From positions 1-64,000 of the forward strand of contig CBDFMU010000056.1 of NCBI GenBank assembly GCA_965249785.1: 64,000 nt of DNA. The letters run 5' to 3'. The position numbers and the translations under genes are program-made. This stretch comes from M3007 sp965249785. Lineage in GTDB: Bacteria > Bacteroidota > Bacteroidia > Chitinophagales > Saprospiraceae. The notes below the pieces were generated by a model. That model had not been told where the DNA came from. It did not search any database and worked only from the letters and a program-made list of their open reading frames with translations. The stretch's first letter is position 1; each line of letters starts with the position of its first letter. Positions 35,841-44,540 of the stretch are shown here, one piece after another.

Positions 35841-37712
35841 ATGATCAAAGAACTAGTCCAATTCACCACGGACCTCGGCGATTTCAAAGAAATCGGTGCC
35901 GAACCGAAATATGGCCTCTACATCCAGTTGAAGCTTCGCGAAACGGATGGTTATTGGTCTATCGACCCGACCGACATACAGTCGGATGTTTTCTCAAAAA
36001 AGACGGCAGGGCAATCGTTGTTTTTGAAAAAATGCCGTGATGTCATTCAGCACGCTTGGATGATTGACACCTGGAAATGCTTTGACGCACCTGAAAAAGC
36101 CATCCATACCTGCTCGCCCTATGCCATTGCTTTCAAGAAAGAAACCCTACCGGGCAAAGAGAAGCAAAAGCCTGTAGGCGACCGACTCGAACGCTATTTT
36201 GCAAAAGCAAAAGAGCTGCTGGATGACAAGGCTGAGCATGGACCTATTGATGTGTTCAAAAATTTGCTCAATTCCGCCGACAAGTTGAAAAGACTCCTTG
36301 ACTCTGTGCCTGCCTTTTCAGACATAAAAGATAATGAGTACGTAGTACTGTTTCTTGACGAACCAATCGAAAAGTATCAAATAGCGCATGGCAAGTATTT
36401 AAAGGAAAACCTTTTTAATAAAGCACTCTTCACGACAGAGAACGCTGCGGGTGAAACGGTCGGCGCAAGCGGTTTTTTTAGTGGCGTGCCCGACAAAAAA
36501 CCCTTTTTGAGTCACCAAACTGCTTCTTTTCAGATTTCAGGTCGAATTACTTTGCATGAGGCAGCACAACTCTTTGAGTTTGAAACAATTCTAAAACAAG
36601 GTGTGTTGCCTCGTCCGCTGCCGATCTTTATCTATCAAGATGAATTGCCCAACCTAAAAAACGGGCTACATGAATCTATTGTGCTTTTCAAGAAAGAAGC
36701 AGAAGCCGACCCTAAAAAGAGGCGTGGTTTTGCAGAAATCATGACCGATTTGCACGACAATAAGGTAGAATTAGGCAATTTCTACCTGCTTTTTTACATG
36801 GGCGGAGAAGTACACGATTTTGATTTTGTCTCAAAATTTGAATACAAACTGGACGGCTGGAAAGTAGAAAACCTGTTTGAAATAAAGGATCCTCCACCAA
36901 GACTGGACAATGTCTTTGATCTGCTACACGGTCTGCTCATTGACCTTTTTGACAACTCCCTCGTCGTGCGCAGTGGAAAAAAAGAGGGGTTGACTTTCCG
37001 GTGGTTCGGAGAGGTGGAATCTAAATATTGTCGCTCGGCAAGTGCGTATTTAATGGTATTAAAATACCGGCAAGCCTTCTACGATTTTATCTACAAAAGT
37101 CGTCGGCAGGCGATCAACCAAACCATGTTCGCGGAAATCGCTATGGCAGGGATCCTTGACGGTATCCGCCGTGACCGCTATGAAAATCACCACCATACCG
37201 AGGAGGGTGATATAAAACGCAAACTCAACCTCTTTTTCAGCCTTTATCCCAAGTTTACTCACCACAAGAATCTATATCACAACGAAAATCCAGTATCTAC
37301 GGCAAACCAAACCATTCAACTCCGCGAATTCATGGGGCAATTGGCGAAAGGGGAAGGCTTCATCAAAGATGACCCGCAGTTCGCTTTCGCCGCCGGGCAG
37401 GTTGTTCGCTATCTGCTTTCCAAGAGCAAATCGTCCGACCGCAGTTTCGCCCGCCTCGAACCTTTCTTGCAACAGACGCAAATTGTCCGCTTTCTTGATG
37501 CAGTCCGAAAAGTTTTTGAAACCTACAAGCACGAGAAGTTTTCCAAGAACTTTGAGCACCCCTTTGCAGAGGTTACCGGCTACGATACTGATACCAATCT
37601 ACGCGATCTGACCCCGCTTTTCTTATCGGGTTTCTTTTCCAAAAACAATCTGTTCGCCAAAAAAGAAGACGAGGAGGATTCGGAAGTAATTGACGATGAA
37701 AACGAAGACTGA
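35841..37712 (+). CDS. cas8b: Type I-B Cascade large subunit Cas8b (TM1802/Csh1-like)
   Basis: The 623-residue product is recognised by position and by general features of the TM1802-type Cas8b family: KYGLYIQLKL near the start, an acidic/aromatic middle, and a helical C-terminal third. This subunit recognises the PAM and recruits Cas3. The last residues (KKEDEEDSEVIDDENED) form a strongly acidic tail. Internal ATGs at 37053 and 37125 (residues 405 and 429) precede the helical end; in other I-B systems a separate small subunit Cas11 is made from such a site. No cas11 gene is otherwise present in the locus. Confidence 0.87.
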   Translation: MIKELVQFTTDLGDFKEIGAEPKYGLYIQLKLRETDGYWSIDPTDIQSDVFSKKTAGQSLFLKKCRDVIQHAWMIDTWKCFDAPEKAIHTCSPYAIAFKKETLPGKEKQKPVGDRLERYFAKAKELLDDKAEHGPIDVFKNLLNSADKLKRLLDSVPAFSDIKDNEYVVLFLDEPIEKYQIAHGKYLKENLFNKALFTTENAAGETVGASGFFSGVPDKKPFLSHQTASFQISGRITLHEAAQLFEFETILKQGVLPRPLPIFIYQDELPNLKNGLHESIVLFKKEAEADPKKRRGFAEIMTDLHDNKVELGNFYLLFYMGGEVHDFDFVSKFEYKLDGWKVENLFEIKDPPPRLDNVFDLLHGLLIDLFDNSLVVRSGKKEGLTFRWFGEVESKYCRSASAYLMVLKYRQAFYDFIYKSRRQAINQTMFAEIAMAGILDGIRRDRYENHHHTEEGDIKRKLNLFFSLYPKFTHHKNLYHNENPVSTANQTIQLREFMGQLAKGEGFIKDDPQFAFAAGQVVRYLLSKSKSSDRSFARLEPFLQQTQIVRFLDAVRKVFETYKHEKFSKNFEHPFAEVTGYDTDTNLRDLTPLFLSGFFSKNNLFAKKEDEEDSEVIDDENED

Positions 37713-37747
37713 TTTTCCTTTTAAAACTTAAAATTTTACCAAAAGTC

Positions 37748-38785
37748 ATGGCTACACCATTCCAAAACCGCGTCTTCGGATGCGCCATTATTCGCTCTAT
37801 CAATTCTAATTACAACGCTGATTTCACTCATCAACCACGCACCCTGCCTGATGGTACAGTCTATGCCACCGACAAAGTACTGAAGTATTCCGTACGGAAT
37901 TACCTCAAAAAGGTGTGGGCAAGAGAAGAAAAACTATTTTACTTCAAGAATTTTAACGACGATATGCAGCCACGCAATCTGGTTGAGACATACAAAAACG
38001 TTTTTCAAAAGGACTTGCCGAAAAACGACAAATCAAAAAAAGCAGCGAAGACCAAAGAAGACGAAGAACCGGAAGAGGGAGGCTCCAAGGCTAAGAAAGA
38101 AATCGCCAAAGACCTGCTCTCTTGCATTGACGTTCGTTTGTTCGGCGGCACGTTTGCTCCCAAAGGAGAAGGCGACGAGGCGAAAGGACTGAACATATCG
38201 ATTCACGGCCCTGTACAATTCACCCACGGCATGGATGCCTATCGCAGGGGCAGCATTTTCACGGAGCAGATCATGTCGCCATTTGCTGATAAAAAGGAAA
38301 AAAAGAATAAGGAGAGTGGTGAATCAGAAACTTCCACCCCTGGCATGACTACCTTGGGTACGCAGTCCAAACTGAGCGAAGGCCATTATGTCCACCACCT
38401 GTCTGTCAATCCGCACAATCTCGACGAACTGGTGCGGCTCTCCGGTGGCACTGCGCTGCAAACGGAGGACATTGCTAAACTAAAATCTGCCCTGTGTCAC
38501 GGTGTGACAATGTATGATTCCGCCGCGAAGTCAGGCACCGAAAACGAACTACTGCTTTGGGTACAGCTCCGCGCAGGCTCTATGCTGGTGCTACCCTCGT
38601 TCGTCGGCCTCGTCAAGGTGTTAAATGATGAAAAACGGAGCATTGACCTGAGCAAAATCAAGGAAATACTCGGCCGCGAAGCGGTGCAAAAAGAAATCGA
38701 AAGCATCGAAATCTGGTTCGATAGTGCCAGCACGACCGTAGTTGGGCAGCCTGACGGGGCCACTTTCCATGAAATCAACGGTTGA
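37748..38785 (+). CDS. cas7: Type I-B Cascade backbone subunit Cas7 (Csh2)
   Basis: The 345-residue product starts MATPFQNRVFGCAIIRSINSN. The Cas7 hallmark DVRLFGG and IHGPVQFTHGMD are present, as is the end of the RAMP domain with LPSFVGLVKVL. Six or so copies coat the crRNA in the complex. Two lysine/glutamate-rich inserts interrupt the fold (about residues 95-120 with KKAAKTKEDEEPEE, and about 182-195 with KKEKKNKES). They are likely exposed loops, since the flanking motifs are intact. The stop codon lies five bases before cas5. Confidence 0.93.
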   Translation: MATPFQNRVFGCAIIRSINSNYNADFTHQPRTLPDGTVYATDKVLKYSVRNYLKKVWAREEKLFYFKNFNDDMQPRNLVETYKNVFQKDLPKNDKSKKAAKTKEDEEPEEGGSKAKKEIAKDLLSCIDVRLFGGTFAPKGEGDEAKGLNISIHGPVQFTHGMDAYRRGSIFTEQIMSPFADKKEKKNKESGESETSTPGMTTLGTQSKLSEGHYVHHLSVNPHNLDELVRLSGGTALQTEDIAKLKSALCHGVTMYDSAAKSGTENELLLWVQLRAGSMLVLPSFVGLVKVLNDEKRSIDLSKIKEILGREAVQKEIESIEIWFDSASTTVVGQPDGATFHEING

Positions 38786-38790
38786 ACGAC

Positions 38791-39672
38791 ATGGCGCAAA
38801 AACTCATTTCCTTCGACTTGAGGGCGGACTTCGGTTTTTTTAAAAAGCCGGATGTCAACGATGGGCTGGTCATGGGGTACAATATGCTCCATCGGCCTGC
38901 GCTGCTCGGCCTGCTGGGGGCCATCGCCGGACTGCATGGCTACGAACGGCGTGGCGTATTGCCCGACTACTATGAAAAACTACAATCACTTCGCGTGAGC
39001 ATCGCACCGCTGGATGGTCAACATGACCGGGGCAATTTTTCAAAAACGGTATTACAGTACACTAATACTGTTGGTTACGCCAATCAAGATGGGACACTTA
39101 TTGTCACCGAGCAGACGCTTATCAAACCAGCCTACCGCATTTACTTGTTGCTTGATTTAGAAAATGTAATTCATGCAAATTTACACGACAAAATTCGAGC
39201 GGGCGAGGCTGCTTATTTGCCTTATTTTGGAAAGAACGAACACGCCGCATGGTGGGAGACTGAAGGTGAAAATGGGGTTCTGGAATACCAATTCAGCAAT
39301 TTCGATGCTGCAAAGGAGAATTTTCGAATTTCCTCTTTGTTCCTTCGGAAAAAGCCGCTACGTGATCAAGAAGCCCAAATAGAGGTGTTTTTTTCCGAAG
39401 AAACGTTGCTCTTACCTGATTCCTTTCTATATTTTGAGCGGTTGCCGATAGGGTTTGAGCAATTTCGACAGAAAACCACTCCGAAAAGGGAGAGGAAAGC
39501 CGAACAAAAAAGCCTGGATTTTTCAGAACCAGAACCAAAAGGCAATTGGGAATTTCAATACCAATTGGCCGATTTTGCCTATACAAACTGGCTTCTAAAA
39601 CCTCAGTCAGTGCTTGACGATCTTTTTGAAATTCACCAAAACGGCAAAACAGAGGTCATTCAATTGTTCTGA
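38791..39672 (+). CDS. cas5: Type I-B Cascade subunit Cas5
   Basis: From the ATG at 38791 the product has 293 residues. It starts MAQKLISFDLRADFGFFKKPDVN and continues MLHRPALLGLLGAIAGLHGY, the N-terminal RAMP half of Cas5 with its P-x-x-G-LGAI region. It caps the 5' handle of the crRNA. A middle segment (AYLPYFGKNEHAAWWE) matches the family. It is packed between cas7 (five bases) and cas3 (three bases), so translation is probably coupled. Confidence 0.92.
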   Translation: MAQKLISFDLRADFGFFKKPDVNDGLVMGYNMLHRPALLGLLGAIAGLHGYERRGVLPDYYEKLQSLRVSIAPLDGQHDRGNFSKTVLQYTNTVGYANQDGTLIVTEQTLIKPAYRIYLLLDLENVIHANLHDKIRAGEAAYLPYFGKNEHAAWWETEGENGVLEYQFSNFDAAKENFRISSLFLRKKPLRDQEAQIEVFFSEETLLLPDSFLYFERLPIGFEQFRQKTTPKRERKAEQKSLDFSEPEPKGNWEFQYQLADFAYTNWLLKPQSVLDDLFEIHQNGKTEVIQLF

Positions 39673-39675
39673 AAA

Positions 39676-42519
39676 ATGCCCACACTTTCTGAATTAACGG
39701 TAAATGCCACTCGTGTTGAAGATCGGCTTAGAGACCAACATGAGTGGTTCCTCGCACACCTACCTTACGACCCGGAAGGAGAAAAAGAGACGTTGGCCGC
39801 ACACATGAAATTGGTGCTGGAGTACTTCGAGCGAATTTGCAGAGAGAACAACTTAGATGCAATTATCGATCGATTGATTTCTACGCTCAATCCACCCAGT
39901 GAACGATCTGCCGGGTATTTGAAAACGTTGTTTGTGGAAGCCATCGCTTTCCATGATGTTGGCAAAGTAAATCCGAACTATCAGTCCAAAAAAATGAAAA
40001 ATGGGCAAAAAACGGATGTCGGCACTTTACGTTTTCGATACAATGCCAATGCAGTGGACACCCAACCTGCTTGGGGGCACTCTGAAATTGGAGCCGTTCT
40101 TTTTATAGTTCACCAAGCAGAAGAAATTGGCGGGACGGACTTTTCAGAACCAGAGAAAATCTTTCTGTCATCATTGGTTGTATTGCTTTCTAGCTCCATT
40201 CTATTGCACCATGCATCTGGACTAAGAGAGGTTTCGTTTGAAAATAAAACTTCTTTTTTTGAAAAAGCAGAACGGTTCAAAAGCTTTCTGGAGATGTACA
40301 ACTTCCATCAGCCCGGCTTGGCTACAAAAGTTGGCCTTTTGAAATGGAATATGCTATGGGAAAAAATGTTTTCCAAAAAACACCTTGATACACCCTTTGC
40401 TCTTTTTGCCCTACTCCGCCTCAATTTTTCACTGCTGACCGCTGCCGATTACTTAGCCACCGGTGAGTACATGAACGATCGGAAAGTAGATAAAATGGGG
40501 TTTATCGAAGGAGAGTTGCGAAAACGAATAGTCCGTTTCGCACGAGGAGAAGGCGAAAAGTACAATGCAAAAGCTTATGAATTAGCGGAGCAAGCAGATT
40601 TTGAAGTAAAAAACCCAACCGATAGAAGCGGTGACAATCTTAACCACCTGCGCACCGAAATGGCAGTCGAGGTCATCCGAACAGTACGGGCAAACTTAAA
40701 AAGCCATTTTTTCTATCTCGAAGCACCAACGGGTGGCGGCAAAACCAATCTTTCGATGCTTGCTTGTGCCGAACTACTGGATGCCAACCCTGATTTGACC
40801 AAGGTTTTTTACGTTTTCCCATTTACGACGCTTATTACTCAGACGCACGGAGTTATTAAAAAAACGCTTGGCCTTACTGACGATGAAATTGCGCTGATGC
40901 ATTCGCGAGCGGGTTTTCAAACCAAAAGACGTTCGCAAAGAGAGGACACCATAACTGTGGGTTCTGAAAAAAAATCGCACGAAGACGACGAAGAAAACGA
41001 GGATGGCTTTTTCGGCGACGAAAAAGACGATTTTATTGATAACCTCTTTGCTTTCTTTCCGGTCTGCCTGCTCACGCACATCCGCTTTTTTGATTTGCTC
41101 AAATCGAACCGGAAAGAGGCAGCTTACGGAATGCACCGTTTGGCAAATTCAGTGGTCATTATGGACGAATTGCAGTCTTATAATCCGGCTGAATGGGATA
41201 AAGTGCTGTATTTTATTGCCAACTACGCTACTTTTTTCAATATGCGCTTTGTGCTAATGTCGGCCACGCTGCCGAAGATCAGCGACCTTGATGTAGGTCT
41301 TGAAAACAGGCCGCCTTTCGTGGATTTGCTGCCAGAGCCGCACCGCTATTTCACCAATCCCAACTTTTGCGAACGAGTGCAATTCAGATTTGACTTATTG
41401 GAAAGTAATGCGAAAATTGAATTGCCCCAGCTTGCGTCCATTGTACTGGAAAAGTCCAAAAGTTACGCTGCAAATTCCCAATTTGGCAGTGTCTATACTA
41501 TTATCGAATTTATATTTAAGAAGGCCGCAACCGATTTTGAAACAGAAATCAAAAACATTGAAAAAGCGGAAGGGCAGTTTTTCGACCATGTTTTTGTGCT
41601 CAGCGGTACTATTATCGAACCACGCCGCCGAGAGGTCATCCATTTTTTGAAAAACAAAAACAACCGCTCCAAAAATGTGCTGCTCATCACTACGCAAGTA
41701 ATTGAGGCTGGTGTGGATATTGACATGGACTTAGGGTTCAAAAATATGTCGTTGATTGACAGCGATGAACAATTAGCAGGTCGCGTCAATCGAAACGTAC
41801 TAAAAGACCCTTGCGAAGTATGGTTATTCAACCACAATGAATCCAAGGTGATTTATGGCAAAGACCTACGCTACAAAGTTACCCAGGAGAGCTTGGCGGG
41901 CAGCGACGACCACCGCGATATTTTGAAAGAGAAGGACTTCACCCGGCTTTACGGCCCTGTCCTGAAAAAAATAAACGCCAACAACAACAAACCATTAATT
42001 GAAAATTTTAACAGTAGCTATTTGCCAAAAGTAATGGCCCTTAATTTCAAAGACATTCACAAAGATTTCAAATTGATTGATGCAGATAATTTATCAATAT
42101 TTGTTCCACTTAAATTGCCAACAGCCGACAACAGTTTAGGCGAAAGTAAGATGACGATTCAAGGCATTTTTTCACGGTCAGAGCTGGATTTTTTACAAAA
42201 GATGGCCCTTTGGGCAGAAGGGCAAACACAAGTGGACGGTACAGCGATTTGGCAGGTTTACCGAAACATTTTGGGGAAAGACAAGAAAGATAATTTTGTA
42301 GAGCAAAAAATAGACGTAAAAACGATCCAAGGGATTTTGACAAAATTCACGTTTTCCATCTTCAATACACCGAAACTACGAGTTAGTCTGGAAGCCTTTT
42401 GTAATCCCTCAAAAGGGTTGGAAGAATACTTGTATTTAAGTCATTATGAAAAGGTGTATGACTATAAAACGGGCCTGCATCTTGATAAACTGCAAGACTC
42501 CGATAGTTGCATTATATGA
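39676..42519 (+). CDS. cas3: CRISPR helicase-nuclease Cas3 (HD + SF2 helicase)
   Basis: The 947-residue product has an N-terminal HD nuclease domain (FHDVGK, H93-D94). Helicase Walker A is EAPTGGGKTNLS near residue 355, the DExH-type box is MDELQ near 496, SATLP is present, and motif VI is DEQLAGRVNR near 696. A C-terminal Cas3 domain follows. It degrades target DNA recruited by Cascade. An acidic low-complexity insert (DDEENEDGFFGDEKDD, near 438-455) lies between helicase motifs Ia and II. Both activities are in one chain and all key residues are intact. Confidence 0.95.
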   Translation: MPTLSELTVNATRVEDRLRDQHEWFLAHLPYDPEGEKETLAAHMKLVLEYFERICRENNLDAIIDRLISTLNPPSERSAGYLKTLFVEAIAFHDVGKVNPNYQSKKMKNGQKTDVGTLRFRYNANAVDTQPAWGHSEIGAVLFIVHQAEEIGGTDFSEPEKIFLSSLVVLLSSSILLHHASGLREVSFENKTSFFEKAERFKSFLEMYNFHQPGLATKVGLLKWNMLWEKMFSKKHLDTPFALFALLRLNFSLLTAADYLATGEYMNDRKVDKMGFIEGELRKRIVRFARGEGEKYNAKAYELAEQADFEVKNPTDRSGDNLNHLRTEMAVEVIRTVRANLKSHFFYLEAPTGGGKTNLSMLACAELLDANPDLTKVFYVFPFTTLITQTHGVIKKTLGLTDDEIALMHSRAGFQTKRRSQREDTITVGSEKKSHEDDEENEDGFFGDEKDDFIDNLFAFFPVCLLTHIRFFDLLKSNRKEAAYGMHRLANSVVIMDELQSYNPAEWDKVLYFIANYATFFNMRFVLMSATLPKISDLDVGLENRPPFVDLLPEPHRYFTNPNFCERVQFRFDLLESNAKIELPQLASIVLEKSKSYAANSQFGSVYTIIEFIFKKAATDFETEIKNIEKAEGQFFDHVFVLSGTIIEPRRREVIHFLKNKNNRSKNVLLITTQVIEAGVDIDMDLGFKNMSLIDSDEQLAGRVNRNVLKDPCEVWLFNHNESKVIYGKDLRYKVTQESLAGSDDHRDILKEKDFTRLYGPVLKKINANNNKPLIENFNSSYLPKVMALNFKDIHKDFKLIDADNLSIFVPLKLPTADNSLGESKMTIQGIFSRSELDFLQKMALWAEGQTQVDGTAIWQVYRNILGKDKKDNFVEQKIDVKTIQGILTKFTFSIFNTPKLRVSLEAFCNPSKGLEEYLYLSHYEKVYDYKTGLHLDKLQDSDSCII

Positions 42520-42539
42520 TCTAAGATTCCCCCCACCCC

Positions 42540-43058
42540 ATGCACCACGTCACCGCCACCCTAATCAACATCTACCATATCTGCCACCGTGAGCTTTGGC
42601 TCCACGCCAACGAAATCCGCATGGAATCCGGGTCGGAGGTGGTGGCGGAAGGGAAATTCATCGGCGAGACCAGCTATGGCGACCGGGCCGACCGCTATAC
42701 CGAGGTGGAGGTGGACGGTGTGAAAATAGATTTTTTCGACCGGAAGACTGGTGTGGTGCATGAAGTAAAGAAATCCGACCGGCTAGAGCGGGCCTACATC
42801 GCTCAGGTGAAGTACTATCTCTATAAGCTGGAACAAAACGGCATTGCGGCCAGCCACGGGCTGCTGGAATACCCAAAGCTGCGCAAGACTACTCGTGTAG
42901 ACCTGTCTGCCGACGACAGGGTACTCATACCGCAGTGGGAAGCAGATATTCGGCGCATTGTGGCCCTGCCCGTTTGCCCGGGCGTGATCCGTAAGCCTTT
43001 CTGCAAACAATGCTCTTACTATGACTTTTGTTATGTAGGCGAACTCCCCGCCGAATAA
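42540..43058 (+). CDS. cas4: CRISPR adaptation nuclease Cas4
   Basis: The 172-residue product is a RecB-like nuclease with iron-sulfur ligands. C15 lies in HICHRELWL and C155, C158 and C164 lie in the CKQCSYYDFC end. Nuclease motifs are IDFFDRKTG (Asp) and VHEVKKS (Glu, Lys). Cas4 trims prespacers and helps select PAM-bearing fragments with Cas1-Cas2. An extra C146 (VCPG) is present. It lies 66 bp before cas1; the gap holds a CTCAACATTCTC remnant of the repeat family. Confidence 0.94.
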   Translation: MHHVTATLINIYHICHRELWLHANEIRMESGSEVVAEGKFIGETSYGDRADRYTEVEVDGVKIDFFDRKTGVVHEVKKSDRLERAYIAQVKYYLYKLEQNGIAASHGLLEYPKLRKTTRVDLSADDRVLIPQWEADIRRIVALPVCPGVIRKPFCKQCSYYDFCYVGELPAE

Positions 43059-43124
43059 GCAAAAAGGCAAATCTAAACCCTTGTTCTAAACCTTTTTTCT
43101 CAACATTCTCGGCTCCGCTCTGCC

Positions 43125-44132
43125 ATGCGCAAAGACTACTATCTATTCAATCCCGGGCGCATGAGCCGCCACGACAACACCTTGAAATTCACGCCAGTAG
43201 ATGAACACGGCGTGGAGGGCGAATCGCGCCATATTCCCCTGGAAGGGGTAGACAACCTCTACTGTTTCGGTAGCCTCGATGCCAACAGTGCGCTGTACAA
43301 TTTCCTGGGTCAGAACCGGGTGGGCGTGCATTTCTTCGATTATTACGAACACTACACCGGCTCCTTTCAGCCCAAAGAATACCTCCTGGCCGGCAAAGTT
43401 CACCTGGAGCAAAGCCGCGTATATCTCACCCCGGCGCGGCGGCTGCACCTGGCGCGGGGACTGGTAGACGGTGCTACGTTCAATATGGTCAAAAACCTGC
43501 GCTACTACCAGAACCGGGGTCGTCCGCTGGATGCCCAGATCAATTTGCTGGAAAAATACCGCCTCGACCTCGACAAACCCGCTGACGTGCCTGCACTGAT
43601 GGGTTTGGAGGGCAACTGCCGCCAAACGTATTATGATGCATTTGAGGCGATTATCGAGGGTTTTTCGATGGGCAACCGAGTGAAGCGGCCACCTTCCAAC
43701 GAGGTGAATGCGCTGATGTCATTTGGCAATTCGATGTGCTACACGGCCACGCTGGACAGCATTTTCCACACCCAACTGAATCCAACCATCAGTTTCCTGC
43801 ACGAGCCGGGCGCACGTCGCTACTCGCTTGCGCTGGATGTTTCGGAGGTATTCAAGCCTTTTTTAGTAGACCGATTGATCTTTCGGATGTTGAATAAAAA
43901 GGAGCTGCAAGCCAAAGATTTTGACCACGAACTCAACGGTTGCCGCCTGAAAAAACCCGGTCGCCAGACGTTCGTAAAAGCCTGGGATGAGAAACTAAAA
44001 GAGACCATTCAGCATCGTTCGCTCGACCGCAATGTGAGTTACAAGCATCTGATCCGGCTGGAATGTTACAAAATCCAGAAGTACATCCTGGGCCTCGAAC
44101 CTGCATACAAGCCGTTCAAAATCTACTGGTAA
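43125..44132 (+). CDS. cas1: CRISPR integrase Cas1
   Basis: The 335-residue product has the metal-binding residues of the Cas1 integrase: E162 (MGLEGNCRQTYY), H226 (SFLHEPG), and D238/E241 (LALDVSEVFKP). The N-terminal beta domain (HIPLEGVDNLYCFG) is typical of type I-B. It integrates new spacers at the leader end as a complex with Cas2. Downstream cas2 begins 12 bases later. The start at 43125 follows no strong ribosome-binding site, as usual for this phylum. Confidence 0.96.
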   Translation: MRKDYYLFNPGRMSRHDNTLKFTPVDEHGVEGESRHIPLEGVDNLYCFGSLDANSALYNFLGQNRVGVHFFDYYEHYTGSFQPKEYLLAGKVHLEQSRVYLTPARRLHLARGLVDGATFNMVKNLRYYQNRGRPLDAQINLLEKYRLDLDKPADVPALMGLEGNCRQTYYDAFEAIIEGFSMGNRVKRPPSNEVNALMSFGNSMCYTATLDSIFHTQLNPTISFLHEPGARRYSLALDVSEVFKPFLVDRLIFRMLNKKELQAKDFDHELNGCRLKKPGRQTFVKAWDEKLKETIQHRSLDRNVSYKHLIRLECYKIQKYILGLEPAYKPFKIYW

Positions 44133-44144
44133 AGTCCACGCACT

Positions 44145-44408
44145 ATGTATGTTATACTCGTCTACGATATCAACGAAAAGCGCGTGGGCAAGATGCTCAA
44201 GCTATGCCGTCGCTACCTGAACTGGATTCAGAACTCCGTGTTCGAGGGAGAAATCACCGCCGTAAAAATGAAAGAGCTGGTCCACGAAATAAAGGAAATC
44301 ATGGATGAACGCTTCGATAGCGTGATTATCTTCACCAGCCGCGACAAACAGTGGCTAAAAAAAAGAATCATTGGGGTGGAAAAAGCCAGCACTGATGTAT
44401 TTTTGTGA
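44145..44408 (+). CDS. cas2: CRISPR adaptation subunit Cas2
   Basis: The 87-residue product is a ferredoxin-like small protein: MYVILVYDINEKRVGKML with the family Asp at residue 8, then NSVFEGEIT and SVIIFTSRD. It holds two Cas1 dimers together for spacer integration. It is the last gene before the leader, 132 bp from the first repeat. Confidence 0.95.
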   Translation: MYVILVYDINEKRVGKMLKLCRRYLNWIQNSVFEGEITAVKMKELVHEIKEIMDERFDSVIIFTSRDKQWLKKRIIGVEKASTDVFL

Positions 44409-44540
44409 CCTCCCGCGCAGGTCGTCGGTCTCCTATATAAATTCGGTTATTACAGGGCGACGACTAAAAGGAGCAAAAAACGCAATTTTCGCCCACACAA
44501 AATGTTGATATTCAATATTTTATACATATTTTTGTAATGG
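44409..44540 (+). promoter_or_regulatory. CRISPR leader
   Basis: This 132-bp AT-rich stretch without a gene lies between cas2 and the first repeat, ending TATACATATTTTTGTAATGG. The degenerate repeat at the far end of the array confirms this is the leader side. It should hold the array promoter and the integration signals. Confidence 0.85.
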
